DNA of 64,000 nt, taken from contig CAKVLI010000007.1 of NCBI GenBank assembly GCA_934757155.1, positions 10,328 through 74,327 on the forward strand, in the 5' to 3' direction. Shown here piece by piece: positions 24,985 to 33,806 of the stretch. The translations under genes and the position numbers were made by a program. The notes beneath the pieces were generated by a model, which was not told the DNA's origin, made no database searches, and saw only the letters and a program-made list of their open reading frames with translations. This DNA comes from an uncultured Candidatus Melainabacteria bacterium. GTDB lineage: Bacteria; Cyanobacteriota; Vampirovibrionia; Gastranaerophilales; Gastranaerophilaceae. Every line of letters begins with the position of its first letter. Within the stretch, counting starts at the first letter, position 1.

Positions 24985-27147
24985 CTAGTGGCAAGCGCAA
25001 ACGCCGTTTTCACAGTGATATGACAAAGCTTCTTGAGCTTCTTTCATTCTCACTTTGATACGACCGTCTACTGCAATACCCTCGCCTGTTTTTTCTGAAA
25101 TCAACAATGGGTTAATATCCAATTCATCAATGAATTTGAAGTCGTTAACCAATTGAGATAATCTCAACAATGTTTCTTCAATTTGGTCTAATTGAGCAGG
25201 TGTTGTACCTCTTGCACCAAGAAGTAATTTGTACGCCTTAACTGATTTAATCATTTCTTTAGCATCAACATCTGTCAAAGGGGCGATTCTGAAAGTTACG
25301 TCTTTCATAACTTCAATAAATACACCACCCAAACCGAACATCATCATCGGACCGTATTGAGGATCTGTCGCGATACCACAAACCATTTCTCTGTTGCCTT
25401 TAACCATTTCTTGGATGATTACACCTTCCAAACCTTCAAGCAAGCCTTTTGCTTCAAGTTTTGAAATCAAGTCTTGGTATTCACTTCTCAACTGTTCGGC
25501 AGATTGAATGTTAACTCTTACACCGCCTACATCAGTTTTGTGAGAAGTTGTTTTTGAAGTCATCTTCATTACAACCGGATATCCGATAGAATCAGCGATT
25601 GAAACAGCTTCGTCTTCAGTTTTTGCAAAACCCGATTTACAAACTCTGATACCGTAAGCATCCAATACATCAATTGATTCACGAGTTGTAAGTTGATCTC
25701 TGCCTTCGTTAACAGATTTAGAAATGATTTCTTGAGCGCGCTTGTAATCAACGTTGTAAGAAGGAATTTTACCTTCAGGTCTTTCCATCCATAATCTTTG
25801 TTGATTCAATCTGTTCAAACCATCAGCAGCTTCTTCTGCGTACATAAAGAACGGCATATTGACATCCATATCTGAAAGTGCAGAGAAGAATTCTGACTTA
25901 GTCATGAATACACCGATAACAGGTTTTTGCGGATTTTTGGTCTTAATTTCCATTAATGCTTTTGCAACATCAATATCTTTCAAGCCCAAGAATGGAAGAT
26001 AGATTGTAATAATCATATCAACGTTTTCATCAGCAATAACCGTTTCCAATGTTTGCTTATAATGTTCGATAGGAGCTGAAGCAATCATATCGATAGGGTT
26101 TTTAACTGATGCAGCAGAAGGCAAGAAGCTTCTCAATTTTTCTTTTGTAGCATCAGAAATCTTAGCCATTTGCATACCGTATTCACATACAGCATCTGTA
26201 GCCATAATACCGGGACCGCCTGAGTTTGTGATAATTGCTACTCTGTCACCTTTCGGAATAGGACAATTGGCAAAAACTTTTGCAGTTGCAAACAAGTTTT
26301 TCAAAGAGTATTCTCTGATAACGCCTGATTGTTGCAACAAAGCGTTTGCAGCTTTGTCAGCACCAGCCAAAGAACCCGTGTGAGAAGATGCTGCACTTGC
26401 GCCTGCAGCTGAACGACCAGCCTTAAGAGCAAGAATAGGTTTCTTCTTAGAAATTCTTGAAGCAAGTTTCCTGAAGTTTGCAGGGTTTTGAATAGATTCC
26501 ATATAAAGAAGAATTTGTTCAACATCTGCTTCGTTTTCCCAATATTCTAAAGCTGTTTCAGCGTTTACATCAGCTTGGTTACCGATTGAAATGAATTGAG
26601 CGAAACCAAGGTTAAGGTCTTTAAGGATATTCAAAATCCCGCCGCCCAATGCGCCTGACTGAGAAACAAAACCGATGTTTCCACGTTCAGGAAGTGATTC
26701 TGCGAAACAACCATCCATTCTGATGTCAGGGTGGGTGTTTACAACACCTAAACAGTTAGGGCCTACGCATCTCATACCGTATTCACGAACTTTTGCAAGA
26801 AGTTGTTTTTCAGCTTCTGCACCTTCAGCACCTGTTTCTTTGAAACCTGCTGTTATTATGCAAAGACCTTTAACGCCTTTTTGGTGACATTGGTCAATTG
26901 TATCAAGAACGAATTTTGCATTCACAACGATAATAGCCAAATCAACTTCACCCGGAACTTCCAAAATTGAAGTGTAAGCTTGAAGCCCTTCAATAATTCC
27001 GCCCTTAGGGTTTACCGGATAAATATTACCGTTGAATTTGTATTCCTGTAATCTTTTCATAATATCAGAACCGATAGTATGCTCCTTGGTTGAAGCACCA
27101 ATAACAGCAATTGACTTCGGTTTCATGATTTTGTCTAAATTAGTCAT
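24985..27147 (-). CDS. ADP-forming acetate/acyl-CoA ligase, fused alpha-beta
   Basis: This enzyme converts acetyl-CoA (or another acyl-CoA), ADP and phosphate to the acid, CoA and ATP, which conserves energy in fermenters; related members include protein acetyltransferase-like forms. The 720 residues run as a CoA-binding Rossmann domain (KSIAVIGASTKEHTIG), succinyl-CoA-ligase-like domains with the phospho-His loop SSHTGSLAGAD and the flavodoxin-like part, then an ATP-grasp domain (GYPVVMKMTSKTTSHKTDVGG ... IIQEMVKG ... DINPLL). The start at 27147 has GGAAG upstream; an in-frame GTG 36 bp earlier is less likely. The C-terminus CENGVCACH is Cys/His-rich and unexplained. No acetate kinase is seen in the window. 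Confidence 0.92.
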   Translation of the reverse strand: MTNLDKIMKPKSIAVIGASTKEHTIGSDIMKRLQEYKFNGNIYPVNPKGGIIEGLQAYTSILEVPGEVDLAIIVVNAKFVLDTIDQCHQKGVKGLCIITAGFKETGAEGAEAEKQLLAKVREYGMRCVGPNCLGVVNTHPDIRMDGCFAESLPERGNIGFVSQSGALGGGILNILKDLNLGFAQFISIGNQADVNAETALEYWENEADVEQILLYMESIQNPANFRKLASRISKKKPILALKAGRSAAGASAASSHTGSLAGADKAANALLQQSGVIREYSLKNLFATAKVFANCPIPKGDRVAIITNSGGPGIMATDAVCEYGMQMAKISDATKEKLRSFLPSAASVKNPIDMIASAPIEHYKQTLETVIADENVDMIITIYLPFLGLKDIDVAKALMEIKTKNPQKPVIGVFMTKSEFFSALSDMDVNMPFFMYAEEAADGLNRLNQQRLWMERPEGKIPSYNVDYKRAQEIISKSVNEGRDQLTTRESIDVLDAYGIRVCKSGFAKTEDEAVSIADSIGYPVVMKMTSKTTSHKTDVGGVRVNIQSAEQLRSEYQDLISKLEAKGLLEGLEGVIIQEMVKGNREMVCGIATDPQYGPMMMFGLGGVFIEVMKDVTFRIAPLTDVDAKEMIKSVKAYKLLLGARGTTPAQLDQIEETLLRLSQLVNDFKFIDELDINPLLISEKTGEGIAVDGRIKVRMKEAQEALSYHCENGVCACH

Positions 27148-27235
27148 TAGTCTCTTCCTTTCTTTTTGCTGTAAAAAGTACACCCAAATTATACTACAAA
27201 CAGTTTTTTGAGAGGAAAGTTTTTTAATTTTTGTA

Positions 27236-27262
27236 AAGGGGGTAAAGGGGTAAAAAATAATA
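27236..27262. repeat. Short fragment of the G-rich dispersed repeat
   Basis: GTAAAGGGGGTAAAGGGGTAA matches the first part of the G-rich units at 2943 and 60487. It sits in the gap upstream of the acyl-CoA synthetase gene, before the micro-ORF. Confidence 0.55.
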
Positions 27263-27296
27263 GTGAATTGTTAAAATACAGGAAAGGAAATTAAAT

Positions 27297-27359
27297 ATGA
27301 AAGTCGAATTGACACCAACAATAGCGAATCAAAAAGTCAGTTTTCACGGTATTATTTGA
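27297..27359 (+). CDS. 20-residue micro-ORF with N-terminal F-x-G signature
   Basis: ATG to TGA encodes a 20-residue peptide, MKVELTPTIANQKVSFHGII, preceded by AGGAAAGGA at a good ribosome-site distance. The QKVSFHG stretch resembles the QKNVVSFKA and QQSFKG N-termini of the larger proteins at 37717 (minus) and 33807. It may be a genuine small peptide or the surviving N-terminus of a lost gene of that type. No frame continues the protein downstream before rseP. Confidence 0.4.
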   Translation: MKVELTPTIANQKVSFHGII

Positions 27360-27444
27360 GGATAAATAATTAAATTTTCCAATCTTACAATTAAACAAAA
27401 TATATTTATGCTAAAATTAACTCAATAAAATTTGGAGAGAAACA

Positions 27445-28806
27445 ATGTCAATTATCATAATGATTCTTTTATTGAGTTTACTTATTCTTGTACACGAAGC
27501 CGGTCATTTTTTTGCTGCAAGAGCTTTCGGAATAAAGGTAGAAAAATTTGGTTTTGGTCTGCCGGTCGGCCCAACTTTGTACAGAAAAAAATGCGGGGAT
27601 GTAGAAATCCTTGTCCACGCATTTCTTCTCGGCGGTTATGTATCATTTCCCGACGACGAAAAAGATTGTGAACTCGCGGAAGATTCTCCGGAGAGATTTA
27701 TTAACAAACCAGCATGGCAAAGGGCGGTTGTTGTCTCAGCAGGTGTAATAGCAAACGTTATTTGCGCACTCGCGTTAGTAATGTTTGTTGCGATATGGAC
27801 AAAACAACTTCCTTCCGGCAACTATGAAATTTACACAGGATCAATTAGTGCGCCTAAAGATGCAAATATTTGGAATTCAGGACTTCAAGTAGGGGATAGA
27901 ATCCTAAATGCAAACGGTTGTGATATCAATAATATTTATTCTTTTGTAACCATTGTGAAAAATAGTGCAAAAAGTAACGGTGTGATTTCTAATGAAATCA
28001 TTGAAAAAAATTACGCACTTTTGAAAGGTTTGAATCCGGGGCTTGAAAGAGATGAAATAATTCCTGCGGGTATTGCAATAAGGTTGCCCGAAAAGGTTGA
28101 AACAGACGTAATTACTATGGATAAATATGCAGCCAAAGGTGCTAAGTATTTCAAAAAAGAAGGCATAACTCTTGATGAAACATTGAAAGCTTTAAGTAAA
28201 CAACTTGACGGAGATACGGTTTACACATCTGATGGCAAATATACTTTAAACCAAATTGCAACAGCGATTTCGGACGGAGTCCATCCTATTAATCTTGTTG
28301 TGGAAAGAAATGGGGAGCAAATAAAACTTCCTCCAATTTATCCCGATGAAAAAGGTATAATCGGTATCGGTTTGGCTTCTAAGCAAACTATGATTGAAAC
28401 CACTACTCCGATTTCAATTATTAAGGTAAGCAACAAGTACCTTTGGGACAACACCTATATGATGACATATTCTTTGGGACAATTGTTTACGGGTAATATT
28501 CCGCTCAAAGATATGCACGGTGTGATTGCGATTACAAAAATCGGCGGAGATATGATTGATAAAGCCGGCAAATCTTCCGGAATACTTCTTGCGGCACTTA
28601 TATCAATGAACCTTGCCCTGCTCAATATTTTGCCAATTCCGGCTTTGGATGGCGGTCATTTGATGTTTTTGATTATAGAAAAAATAATTGGAAAACCGCT
28701 TGACGATAAAGTTATCGAGAAAATTTCCTCAGTATTTTTCTCATTACTTATAGTGTTGATGGTTTTTGTAATTTTCAATGACATAACTTTGCTCATTAAA
28801 AAATAG
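27445..28806 (+). CDS. rseP: Site-2-type intramembrane zinc metalloprotease (RseP family)
   Basis: This polytopic membrane protease cleaves substrates inside the bilayer, for example anti-sigma factors after site-1 cleavage. HEAGH at residues 17-21 in the first helix gives two zinc ligands and the Glu. The third ligand Asp is in NILPIPALDGGHL near the C-terminus. Between them a PDZ region (about 125-155, LQVGDRILNANG) is followed by an additional extended segment with no clear second PDZ. The 453-aa length is typical. A GGAGAG ribosome site precedes the ATG. No sigma or anti-sigma gene is adjacent. Confidence 0.94.
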   Translation: MSIIIMILLLSLLILVHEAGHFFAARAFGIKVEKFGFGLPVGPTLYRKKCGDVEILVHAFLLGGYVSFPDDEKDCELAEDSPERFINKPAWQRAVVVSAGVIANVICALALVMFVAIWTKQLPSGNYEIYTGSISAPKDANIWNSGLQVGDRILNANGCDINNIYSFVTIVKNSAKSNGVISNEIIEKNYALLKGLNPGLERDEIIPAGIAIRLPEKVETDVITMDKYAAKGAKYFKKEGITLDETLKALSKQLDGDTVYTSDGKYTLNQIATAISDGVHPINLVVERNGEQIKLPPIYPDEKGIIGIGLASKQTMIETTTPISIIKVSNKYLWDNTYMMTYSLGQLFTGNIPLKDMHGVIAITKIGGDMIDKAGKSSGILLAALISMNLALLNILPIPALDGGHLMFLIIEKIIGKPLDDKVIEKISSVFFSLLIVLMVFVIFNDITLLIKK

Positions 28807-28853
28807 CGTCCTGTCTAATTGAAAACCGTACTGATGTAAATAACAATTCTGGT

Positions 28854-30203
28854 ATGAAAATTGTTATTATCGGCGGAGTCGCGGCGGGCGCGAAGGCTGC
28901 CGCAAAATCAAAAAGAATGCTTCCGGATGCGGAAATTCATATTTACACTCAAGATACTCACGTCTCTTATTCTGCGTGCGGTTTGCCGTATTATATTGAG
29001 GGTAATTTTGAAGACTGGCAAAAACTCATTGTGCGCTCCAAAGAGGAGTTTGAAAAAAGCGGGATAAATGTTCACCTGCGTCAGCGTGTAACCAAAATCT
29101 TACCTGTGGATAAAAAAGTTTTTGTAAAAAATCTTGAAACAGAAGAGTTCTCTTTTGTCGATTATGACAAACTTGTTATTGCGACGGGTGCTGCGCCTCA
29201 TATTCCTGATACTCCTAAAATGCACTTGAAGAATATATATTCTCTAAAAACTATTGAAGATGGGATTAATATTCGCGAAACAATGCAAAATGTCCAAAAT
29301 ATCACGGTGGTTGGGGGCGGATATATCAGCATTGAACTCGTCGAAGCTTTTGTGAAAAACGGAAAGAATGTCAGTTTGATTGAAAAATCGCCATACATAC
29401 TCTCTGTTTTTGATGAAGATATTTCTTCGCATATTCAAAACTATATTCTTGAACACTCTGAAGGCAAAGTTAAAATCATAACGGATGATGTGATAAGTGA
29501 GTTTATCGGGGACGAGAAAGTCAGCGGAGTTTTAACCCAAAAAGGTTCGGGATTTGAAACAGAAATGGTGGTTGTTTGCGCGGGAGTTCGTCCGACTGTT
29601 GATATTGCGGAAGACGCGGGAATTCGACTTGGTACAACTGGCGCAATCAAAGTCAACAGCAGAATGGAAACTTCTATCCCTGATATTTATGCTTGCGGTG
29701 ATTGCGCGGAGAAAGTAAACATGATTTCTGATACACCCGTGTGGGTACCTTTAGGTTCGACTGCTAATAAGGAAGGGCGTGTTGCAGCTGTGAATTTATG
29801 CGGCGGATGCGAAGACTTTGAAGGAATTCTCGGCTCTTCGGTTACACGATATTTAGGTTTGAATATTTCTATGAGCGGATTTTCGGAGAAAAATGCGCAG
29901 AAACTCGGATATGATACAGTTTCCGTAATTGTTACCAAACGAGATAAAGCGGGTTATATGCCGGGGGTTGATAATGTTACACTCAAACTTACCGCGGACA
30001 GGCGTTCACACAGAATACTCGGTGCGCAAGCAATCGGAAGCTCTGATGCAGATAAAAAGATTAATACAATCTCGGTCGGACTCACAAACAGAATTACGGT
30101 TGAAAATCTTCTTGATGTCGACCTGACCTATGCTCCTCCGTTTTCCACAAGTGAGGATATTCTTCATTCGGCTGCAAGAATGCTTAAGTCAAAATTGTCT
30201 TAG
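28854..30203 (+). CDS. CoA-disulfide reductase / NADH oxidase-like flavoprotein
   Basis: This is a FAD- and NAD(P)H-binding oxidoreductase of the class with a single redox cysteine, which reduces CoA disulfide, polysulfide or oxygen. The N-terminal FAD motif is IIGGVAAGAKAAAKSKR. Cys42 in SYSACGLPYYI is the CoADR/Nox active-site cysteine. The NADH-binding motif is VVGGGYISIELVEAF, and the second FAD site is DIYACGDCAE. The C-terminal dimerisation domain ends YAPPFSTSEDILHSAARM, where a conserved Tyr of CoADR is visible. The substrate cannot be assigned. In an anaerobe it may help with oxygen or sulfur detoxification. Its end overlaps convergent bioA by 20 bp. Confidence 0.9.
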   Translation: MKIVIIGGVAAGAKAAAKSKRMLPDAEIHIYTQDTHVSYSACGLPYYIEGNFEDWQKLIVRSKEEFEKSGINVHLRQRVTKILPVDKKVFVKNLETEEFSFVDYDKLVIATGAAPHIPDTPKMHLKNIYSLKTIEDGINIRETMQNVQNITVVGGGYISIELVEAFVKNGKNVSLIEKSPYILSVFDEDISSHIQNYILEHSEGKVKIITDDVISEFIGDEKVSGVLTQKGSGFETEMVVVCAGVRPTVDIAEDAGIRLGTTGAIKVNSRMETSIPDIYACGDCAEKVNMISDTPVWVPLGSTANKEGRVAAVNLCGGCEDFEGILGSSVTRYLGLNISMSGFSEKNAQKLGYDTVSVIVTKRDKAGYMPGVDNVTLKLTADRRSHRILGAQAIGSSDADKKINTISVGLTNRITVENLLDVDLTYAPPFSTSEDILHSAARMLKSKLS

Positions 30204-31560
30204 TGCATTCAAGTGCAACATCGGTTACAAAATCCATGTCTTTTTCTTCTATAATCAAGGGCGGATTGAAATAAATAACATCTCCGAGTGGTCTTAAGAT
30301 TACGCCTTTTTCCAAAGCTTTTTTATAAATCTGATATCCTGTACGCTTTGTATAATCCAAAGGTTCTTTTGTTTCTTTGTTCTTGACCAACTCAATTGCG
30401 TTTATTAGCCCGATAGAGCGAACTTCACCCACATTTTCAAGCGGTAAAAATTTCTCTTTAATGATTTGGTTGAAGTATTTTGCTCTGCGGTTTGCATTCT
30501 CAATGATGTTTTCGTCGGCCAAAATTTTCAAAACTTCAACAGCTGCAGAACAAGCTAAAGGGTTACCCGAATATGTATGAGAGTGCATAAACGCCTTTCC
30601 TTTCAGGTAATCATCATAGAATGCGTCATAGATTTCCTGTGTAGTTATCGCGACTGCCATTGGCATATAACCGCCGGTCAAACCTTTGGAAAGACACATA
30701 ATATCAGGGCTTACGCCAGCATGGTCAAACGCAAACATTTTGCCTGTGCGTCCATAACCTGTTGCGATTTCGTCCGCAATAAGGTGAACATTGTATTTGT
30801 CGCAAAGTTCACGTAATTTTTTCAAATACAAAGGCGGATAAACTTTCATTCCGGCAGAACCTTGAAGCAGCGGTTCTACAATGATTGCAGCTGTTTCGTC
30901 TGCATATTTTTTGAAGGTTTCTTCTGCTTTTTCAAAACATTCGCAATTGCAATCTACTTTGGTGTCGCCGTTAAGAGATTCACAATGCCCTGCACAATTC
31001 TTGCCGTAAGGACAACGGTAACAGTCAGGACCGTCTATTCTAATGACATCAAGTAGGAGCGGTTTATATAATTCTGAGTACAAATCGACTCCGCCGACAG
31101 CTAAAGCTCCCAAGGTTTCGCCATGATATGCGTCAGAAAGCGCCATAAATCTTTTTTTCTGTGGATTTCCTGTTTGATAATGGTATTGGAAACTCATTTT
31201 CAAAGACATTTCAATTGCAGAAGAGCCGTTATCGGCAAAATTGAACTTGCATAAACCTTTCGGCAAGACTTTTACTAATTCGTGACACAAAGTTATAACC
31301 GTTTTGTGGGAAAAATTAGCAAAAATAACGTGTTCTAAAGTGTCCAATTGCTTTTTTATAGCGGAATTAATTCTCGGATTGCAGTGTCCGAGAAGGTTGC
31401 ACCACCAAGAACTAATTACATCTTTGTAGCATTTACCGTTGATGTCATAGAGATTAATTCCTTCGCCTCGTTCGATTACAATCGGCGGAAGGGTTTCGTA
31501 ATCTTTCATTTGTGAACACGGGTGCCAGATATATTTTAAATCTTCTTTTTGCCAATCCAT
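30184..31560 (-). CDS. bioA: Adenosylmethionine-8-amino-7-oxononanoate aminotransferase
   Basis: This PLP enzyme makes 7,8-diaminopelargonate in biotin synthesis. It is a class III aminotransferase of 458 aa starting IWHPCSQMKDYE, the BioA signature. PLP motifs are LIADEIATGYGRTGKMFA and CLSKGLTGGYMPMA with the Schiff-base lysine. An insertion around residues 180-212 has seven cysteines (YRCPYGKNCAGHCES, then DCNCECF). Shorter Cys motifs occur at this position in related clostridial/desulfo-type BioA proteins, but this one is especially rich. It follows bioD with a four-base gap, so the two are co-translated. Confidence 0.96.
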   Translation of the reverse strand: MDWQKEDLKYIWHPCSQMKDYETLPPIVIERGEGINLYDINGKCYKDVISSWWCNLLGHCNPRINSAIKKQLDTLEHVIFANFSHKTVITLCHELVKVLPKGLCKFNFADNGSSAIEMSLKMSFQYHYQTGNPQKKRFMALSDAYHGETLGALAVGGVDLYSELYKPLLLDVIRIDGPDCYRCPYGKNCAGHCESLNGDTKVDCNCECFEKAEETFKKYADETAAIIVEPLLQGSAGMKVYPPLYLKKLRELCDKYNVHLIADEIATGYGRTGKMFAFDHAGVSPDIMCLSKGLTGGYMPMAVAITTQEIYDAFYDDYLKGKAFMHSHTYSGNPLACSAAVEVLKILADENIIENANRRAKYFNQIIKEKFLPLENVGEVRSIGLINAIELVKNKETKEPLDYTKRTGYQIYKKALEKGVILRPLGDVIYFNPPLIIEEKDMDFVTDVALECTKTILT

Positions 31561-31564
31561 TTTT

Positions 31565-32239
31565 CTAATCCTTAAACAATCCTTCTAATAACATAATGTC
31601 ATTTCCGCCGTATGGTACGGTTGCAACAACATTCACTCCGGACAAGTATTCAACCTGTTGTAAATTATCCCAGTGCATAAAGTTGTCGGAATCGTATTTG
31701 TTCAGAATAATTCCTTCGACTTCAATTCCGTTTTCACGCGCGTAATCAATCGTGAGCAAAGTGGAATTAATCGTGCCGAGCCCTGCATCAGCGACAACAA
31801 GCGTGCTTAAACCGAGTTCCCAAATTAAATCCTTTAAAAGATATTTCTCATCGTTTTCTAATCTTAGCGGGCAAGTTATTCCGCCGGCTCCCTCGACAAG
31901 AAGGTAATCATATTTTTTGCAAGCTTGCGCATAATCATATTTGATTCTGCTTATATCAATCTCTTCGCCTGCGCGTTTAGCTGCGAGGTGGGGTGAAACA
32001 GCTTCTTTCCACCAATAGCTTACGCATTCATCCGCCATAACCGGAATTTTTGCGGTTTCAATAACATAATTAGGGTCACTTTCAACCAATCTTCCGCCAA
32101 GCTCTCTAACTCCGCTCAAAACGGGTTTGTAGTAACCGCAATTGTATCCGCTCTCACGCATTTTTTTTACAATTAATGCTGAGATATAAGTTTTTCCGAC
32201 ATCTGTTCCTGTCGCTGTTATAAAAATTCTCTTTGTCAT
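31565..32239 (-). CDS. bioD: Dethiobiotin synthetase
   Basis: This ATP-dependent ligase closes the ureido ring of dethiobiotin from 7,8-diaminopelargonate and CO2. The P-loop ITATGTDVGKTYIS is at the N-terminus, followed by YYKPVLSG and VEGAGGITCPL, both family motifs. The 224-aa length is usual. It precedes bioA on the minus strand, with the glycosyltransferase-like gene 25 bp upstream. No bioB is visible, so biotin synthesis is either completed elsewhere or partial. Confidence 0.96.
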   Translation of the reverse strand: MTKRIFITATGTDVGKTYISALIVKKMRESGYNCGYYKPVLSGVRELGGRLVESDPNYVIETAKIPVMADECVSYWWKEAVSPHLAAKRAGEEIDISRIKYDYAQACKKYDYLLVEGAGGITCPLRLENDEKYLLKDLIWELGLSTLVVADAGLGTINSTLLTIDYARENGIEVEGIILNKYDSDNFMHWDNLQQVEYLSGVNVVATVPYGGNDIMLLEGLFKD

Positions 32240-32264
32240 ACTTTAAAGGGTAGCACTTCAATTT

Positions 32265-33203
32265 TTATTGTGCAACCTTGAGCATATATCTTGTGCAATC
32301 TTTTGAGTTATGGCTTTTTAGTGCAATATTGTAGCAGTTTTCAACTACTTTGTTGTAGGCTTCTTCATCGTCAAGATAACTCTCGATTTTAAATAATAAG
32401 TCTGAAAAATCTTCATAAAATGGCATGTGACCTTCAAAAAGTGCTAATTCGTCGCGATAATCACTTATCAACAATCTTTTGCAAGCAACAGTCTGGAAAG
32501 TTCTGTAATTGAGTGATGAAATTCCTTGTGAGTTCATGTTGAAGACGATTTTGGAATTGTTTATCGCACGCGCCATGTCCTCTTCATTATCAATAAATCC
32601 CTGATAACAAAGGTCGATAATTTCAGGATATTTTGAACGTTTTCTTGCATCCTCGTGATGTCTTTCGATAGCGTACCAAGCAATTTTTAGCTGAGGAAGC
32701 TTTAAAACAAGCTCTTCAAAAAAGCTCAAACGATAATCTGTATCTAATCTTCCCGCAAACATTAAATCAAACTTAGGTTTTGTGCCTAAATCTTTGTAAA
32801 CATCAAAATTAACAAAATGTGGCATGTAGTAAATATTCGGGAAGTTTTCACATTCGGCCAAAGCCTTATCCCAGTAAAAAATGTAGTTATCAGGCTCTTC
32901 CAAGTATTTGAGATATTTTTCCCATTCAGGTCCTGAGGTTTTGCTTCTGATATCGTCTGAAAAATAGTTTACGGAAGGCAAGTTGAGTTTGTTGTCTACT
33001 TTGACTTTGAGCGCAGAAAAATCGTATCCTATGATTTGATCATATCTATGCTTTAGAACTTCGTTCAGATTTTTGTCTCGAAGTTCGTCAAAAACAATCA
33101 CATCACAACCGTTTTGTTTGTATCCGTCAATGATACTGCTTGTGGTGAGTCTCCCGCCAATACTGACAGGTAATATTGCTAAAATCTTCTTCTTTTTTTT
33201 CAT
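32265..33203 (-). CDS. Glycosyltransferase-like protein (CgeB/GT4-type fold)
   Basis: This 312-residue protein resembles the CgeB/DUF3880 type of glycosyltransferases. The C-terminal half has FDLMFAGRLDTDYRLSFFEEL, a helix-loop with NNSKIVFNMNSQGISSLNYRTFQTVACKRLLISDY and an acidic FYEDFSDLLFKIESYL end, a pattern typical of the nucleotide-sugar-binding domain. The substrate is unknown. It lies just upstream of bioD on the same strand, but a role in biotin synthesis is unlikely; it may modify a surface glycan. The ATG at 33203 is chosen over a GTG six bases upstream. Confidence 0.7.
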   Translation of the reverse strand: MKKKKKILAILPVSIGGRLTTSSIIDGYKQNGCDVIVFDELRDKNLNEVLKHRYDQIIGYDFSALKVKVDNKLNLPSVNYFSDDIRSKTSGPEWEKYLKYLEEPDNYIFYWDKALAECENFPNIYYMPHFVNFDVYKDLGTKPKFDLMFAGRLDTDYRLSFFEELVLKLPQLKIAWYAIERHHEDARKRSKYPEIIDLCYQGFIDNEEDMARAINNSKIVFNMNSQGISSLNYRTFQTVACKRLLISDYRDELALFEGHMPFYEDFSDLLFKIESYLDDEEAYNKVVENCYNIALKSHNSKDCTRYMLKVAQ

Positions 33204-33232
33204 ACGCACTCTTTAGGATAACAAATTGGTGA

Positions 33233-33247
33233 AAAATGGCCCTGGAG
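33233..33247. repeat. Copy of the 3' end of the tRNA-Arg gene
   Basis: AAAATGGCCCTGGAG is identical to 33360-33374, the acceptor end of tRNA-Arg. Between the copies lie hairpins such as CCGAGC-AAT-GCTCGG and GCGAC-TAAAT-GTCGC. It looks like a truncated duplicate at the tRNA 3' flank. Confidence 0.7.
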
Positions 33248-33363
33248 ACTCTGCCGAGCGAAAGGCGACTAAATGTCGCATTTCGAGAGAGGTAAGAACC
33301 CTCCGAGCAATGCTCGGTGCGTGAGACTCCCCCTGATAATAATACTGTAATCAAGGAACAAAA

Positions 33364-33439
33364 TGGCCCTGGAGGGAGTCGAACCCACGGCAGACAAGGT
33401 TTAGGAAACCTCCGCTCTATCCTACTGAGCTACAGAGCC
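33364..33439 (-). tRNA. tRNA-Arg (anticodon CCT)
   Basis: Read on the minus strand, GGCTCTG pairs with CAGGGCC as a 7-bp acceptor stem. The D-stem is GCTC/GAGC, and the anticodon stem GAGGT/ACCTT encloses TTCCTAA, giving anticodon CCT, which reads AGG. The T-loop is TTCGACT with one mismatch in the T-stem. The 3' CCA is not encoded (the gene runs into TTTTG). The variable region is slightly long. Both ends of this gene have truncated copies nearby. Confidence 0.93.
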
Positions 33440-33479
33440 AAATATTAAGTTTTCATTTGTTCAGACGGCTCCGCTCGAA
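33424..33479. repeat. 56-bp direct repeat, copy 1 (tRNA 5' end plus upstream)
   Basis: This copy includes the first 16 nt of tRNA-Arg and 40 bp upstream. It matches 33580-33635 with one difference (CCGCTCGAA versus TCGCTCGAA). Confidence 0.9.
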
Positions 33480-33579
33480 AAACCTGCTCGCATTGCGCTT
33501 CCGCAACGCGACACCGTTTTTCTCGTCTCCACCTTCGCGGACGCTGTCCGCTCGGCTTGCCCATTGCTCGCCGCGAGGC

Positions 33580-33635
33580 ACTGAGCTACAGAGCCAAATA
33601 TTAAGTTTTCATTTGTTCAGACGGCTTCGCTCGAA
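33580..33635. repeat. 56-bp direct repeat, copy 2 (truncated tRNA-Arg 5' end)
   Basis: On the minus strand this copy starts the tRNA-Arg sequence GGCTCTGTAGCTCAGT and then diverges into a locally GC-rich segment (about 33480-33579), so it is a broken tRNA copy. The gap 33440-33806 otherwise holds no credible gene. Confidence 0.88.
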
Positions 33636-33806
33636 GGACCTTTTCACATTGTGTCAATATTTAAATACAGCTTGAACAACTACATTTTATTTTAAAACCG
33701 TTAACTTGTAAAGAATTTCCCCAAATGTTGAAATAAATTCAGCGTGACAGATAATAATTTTCTCACAAAACTCGCAAAAATTTTTTTTACAGTTTTTAGT
33801 ACAAGT

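Noticed and set aside
33457..33675. Plus-strand frame over the duplicated tRNA region
   Set aside because: It spans the truncated tRNA copy and GC-rich filler, and has no ribosome site.
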